In this document: positions 62,539 through 64,000 of the stretch, piece by piece
Layout: the number at the start of each line of letters is the position of its first letter
Position numbering within the stretch: the first letter of the stretch is position 1
Assembly: GCA_963978895.1 (NCBI GenBank)
Contig: OZ022238.1
Coordinates: 42,837,155 to 42,901,154, forward strand
Length of the DNA stretch: 64,000 nucleotides
Reading direction: 5' to 3'
Source: Erpobdella octoculata
Taxonomy: Eukaryota > Annelida > Clitellata > Hirudinida > Erpobdellidae
Translations under genes and position numbers: made by a program
Notes under the pieces: model-generated
The model's input: only the letters and a program-made list of their open reading frames with translations
What the model was told of the DNA's origin: nothing
Databases searched by the model: none

Positions 62539-62924
62539 TCAATTTTGCTTCCAAAAACTGCCTTCATAAACTGACATAAAGTTTTTTTTACTTCGTTTTA
62601 AATGCATTTTTTACATCATTACAACGTTTATATTAGGTCACATTCTTGTCTGTTTGTTTGTCCGCAAAATTTGCAATCAAATGTTAGCTATTGAAATTTT
62701 CAGAGCTAAAACTCTTGTTTGTTTGTCTGTCTGTCCGCAAAATTTTTTAATCAAATTATTTTAGCTTTCAAAAGTTACAGCTCTGAAACTTTTAATATAG
62801 CACTAAGCCTGATGACCATTTTTTTATTTTTTACCTGATCCGACTACCCATTCTGCACACCTGTTTGGGGCGATCAGGGGTGCTCATCAACCAAAAAATT
62901 TTGATTTTTTTTTTATAAAATATA

Positions 62925-63222
62925 CTAGCGGGGTTACCCGGCGCTGCTCGGGGTTTTCAGAGGTTTTTTATCGTTTTTCTTTCTTGCTTCCGTTTCCTTC
63001 CCCACTTGCTCTCCCACTTCCGGTCGCTTTCCCGTTCCTGCTCACGCTTGCTCTCTCGTTCCCGTTCCCGCTCGCGCTATTTTCTCTTTTCCACTCTTTC
63101 CTAACTTCTTTTAGCCCATAAAACGTAAAATAGATTTGCTAAAAGCTGCTTGAAGCCTTCAAACATTGTTACGTAAACTAAATTTGAATTTATTACGCAA
63201 TTACCTTTGATGGTCGTACACA
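62925..63222 (-). mobile_element. Helitron (type C), minus strand
   Basis: On the minus strand: CATCAAAGGTAATTGCG near the 5' side, TAGCAAATCTATTTTACG, AGTTAGGAAAGAGTGGAAAA and a short minisatellite (63080-62975), then CCCCGAGCAGCGCCGGG, TAACCCCG and CTAG (62925-62928) followed by T on that strand. The 5' end is not certain. Confidence 0.65.
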
Positions 63223-63640
63223 TAGGCGTAGACTTTGGGGCGGGGGCAGTGGGGCAAGCTGCCCCCGGACCAAATCTTGCCCCCCTCCGGGGAAAAATGT
63301 CTGCCCCGGGAAAAGCTTTTGCCCCCCTTGGGAAAAATTATAAATACTGCATTTTTAATAATTTATGGATGTGTACATCTTGTAAAGCGCAATATAATTT
63401 GTTTTTAACAATAATAATTATTATTAATCTGTTATATTAATATCTATCTTTTGTATTCGACTAATTAAATATCTATTCGACTCATAGGCGTAAACGTCAG
63501 GGAGGCAACGGGACAAGCTTCCCCCCTGATCAAATATCTTCCCCCTCCGGGAAAAGTATCTGACATCGCCCCGTAAAAATTAGAAATATTGCGTTTTTAT
63601 TAGTTTTTAATAATTTATGGATGTGTACATCTGTATTATT
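63223..63640. repeat. imperfect tandem duplication of about 260 bases
   Basis: The first unit (63223-63483) and second (63484-63640) share ATAGGCGTA-AC, GGGACAAGCT-CCCCC, CCCCCTCCGGGAAAA-TATCTG, and AATTTATGGATGTGTACATC. Both hold unusual C/G runs in an AT-rich setting; the unit may be a fragment of a mobile element. Confidence 0.7.
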
Positions 63641-64000
63641 TCACTGTTCATGTGCAAGCCGGAAAAAAAAGCCAAAATACAATAAAGCACTCAAGGTTAA
63701 ATGCTGTTACTTTAATGAGTAGTCATCAAGAAATCATAAAAAATTGATATTAACATTTAAATCGATAACTTTATTTAAAAAAATAACATTAATAGCACTT
63801 TAATAAAAATAAAATAAGTTGTGGAATAACATGTCTGCAACTGCATTTTCTTAGATTTCATTCAAAGTTATACGGCAATTTATACAGCGCCGTATGCAGC
63901 TGAAGCCGCTTTACAATGTTAGCAACTTGCAGATAAGACTAACTGCATATGCGGTGTTTTACGGCGCCACAGGCAGCCCCATATATACTACTCGCTAGAT
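63641..64000. other. right edge, nothing recognised
   Basis: AT-rich then moderately GC-richer (CCGTATGCAGCTGAAGCCGC). No feature identified. Confidence 0.3.

Overview
The window is AT-rich nuclear DNA from an invertebrate animal. Evidence for this: spliced genes with GT-AG introns of a few hundred bases to 4 kb, a full LAR-type receptor tyrosine phosphatase, an intron-rich ORC6 gene, Penelope-like retroelements, Helitrons, hAT and pogo DNA transposons, and tRNA-derived SINEs. A lophotrochozoan such as a mollusc or annelid is a reasonable guess, but nothing in the sequence fixes the phylum. No prokaryotic features are present.

Layout. 1-3 kb: the edge of a Penelope-like element (minus strand), then a very pure (ATATGT)n array of about 2.2 kb split by one SINE/RTE-like insert, then the 5' end of a Helitron. 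3.1-5.45 kb: first copy of an intronless leucine-rich-repeat gene (ZYG11-like), broken by one missing base. 5.6-9.0 kb: nested non-autonomous Helitrons carrying a GGGAACGGGAAAGCGACC-type minisatellite, present as two direct copies. 9.0-16 kb: a scrambled pogo-like transposase, a tRNA-derived SINE head, an AT-rich dispersed repeat, a hAT element with a relic BED finger, and a 1.8 kb Helitron containing a MITE with a TTAGGG-like core. 16-20.75 kb: a recently mobile Penelope-like element as an inverted pair, with hammerhead-ribozyme-like motifs in its terminal repeat. 20.75-23.4 kb: another Helitron, the AT-rich repeat and a tRNA-derived SINE. 23.4-25.8 kb: second, intact copy of the LRR gene. 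26-28.4 kb: a second copy of the telomere-like MITE and minisatellites.

28.47-43.55 kb (minus): a complete LAR-family gene assembled as 31 coding exons with consistent phase throughout (1847 codons): signal peptide, three Ig, at least seven FN3, one transmembrane helix and two phosphatase domains. Its first intron holds two Helitrons. A candidate untranslated first exon lies near 48.65 kb. 51.12-53.06 kb (plus): complete ORC6 in seven exons (253 codons). 57.56-61.71 kb (minus): a two-exon gene for a small acidic protein ending in a CaaX prenylation motif. The remainder is intergenic or intronic AT-rich DNA with simple repeats.

The three well-supported host genes (LAR, ORC6, the CaaX protein) have no evident shared pathway. 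The most unusual content is in the mobile DNA: Helitrons with three different 5' ends sharing one minisatellite-bearing 3' half, a Penelope element whose start codon lies inside its ribozyme motif, and a MITE that carries telomere-like repeats.
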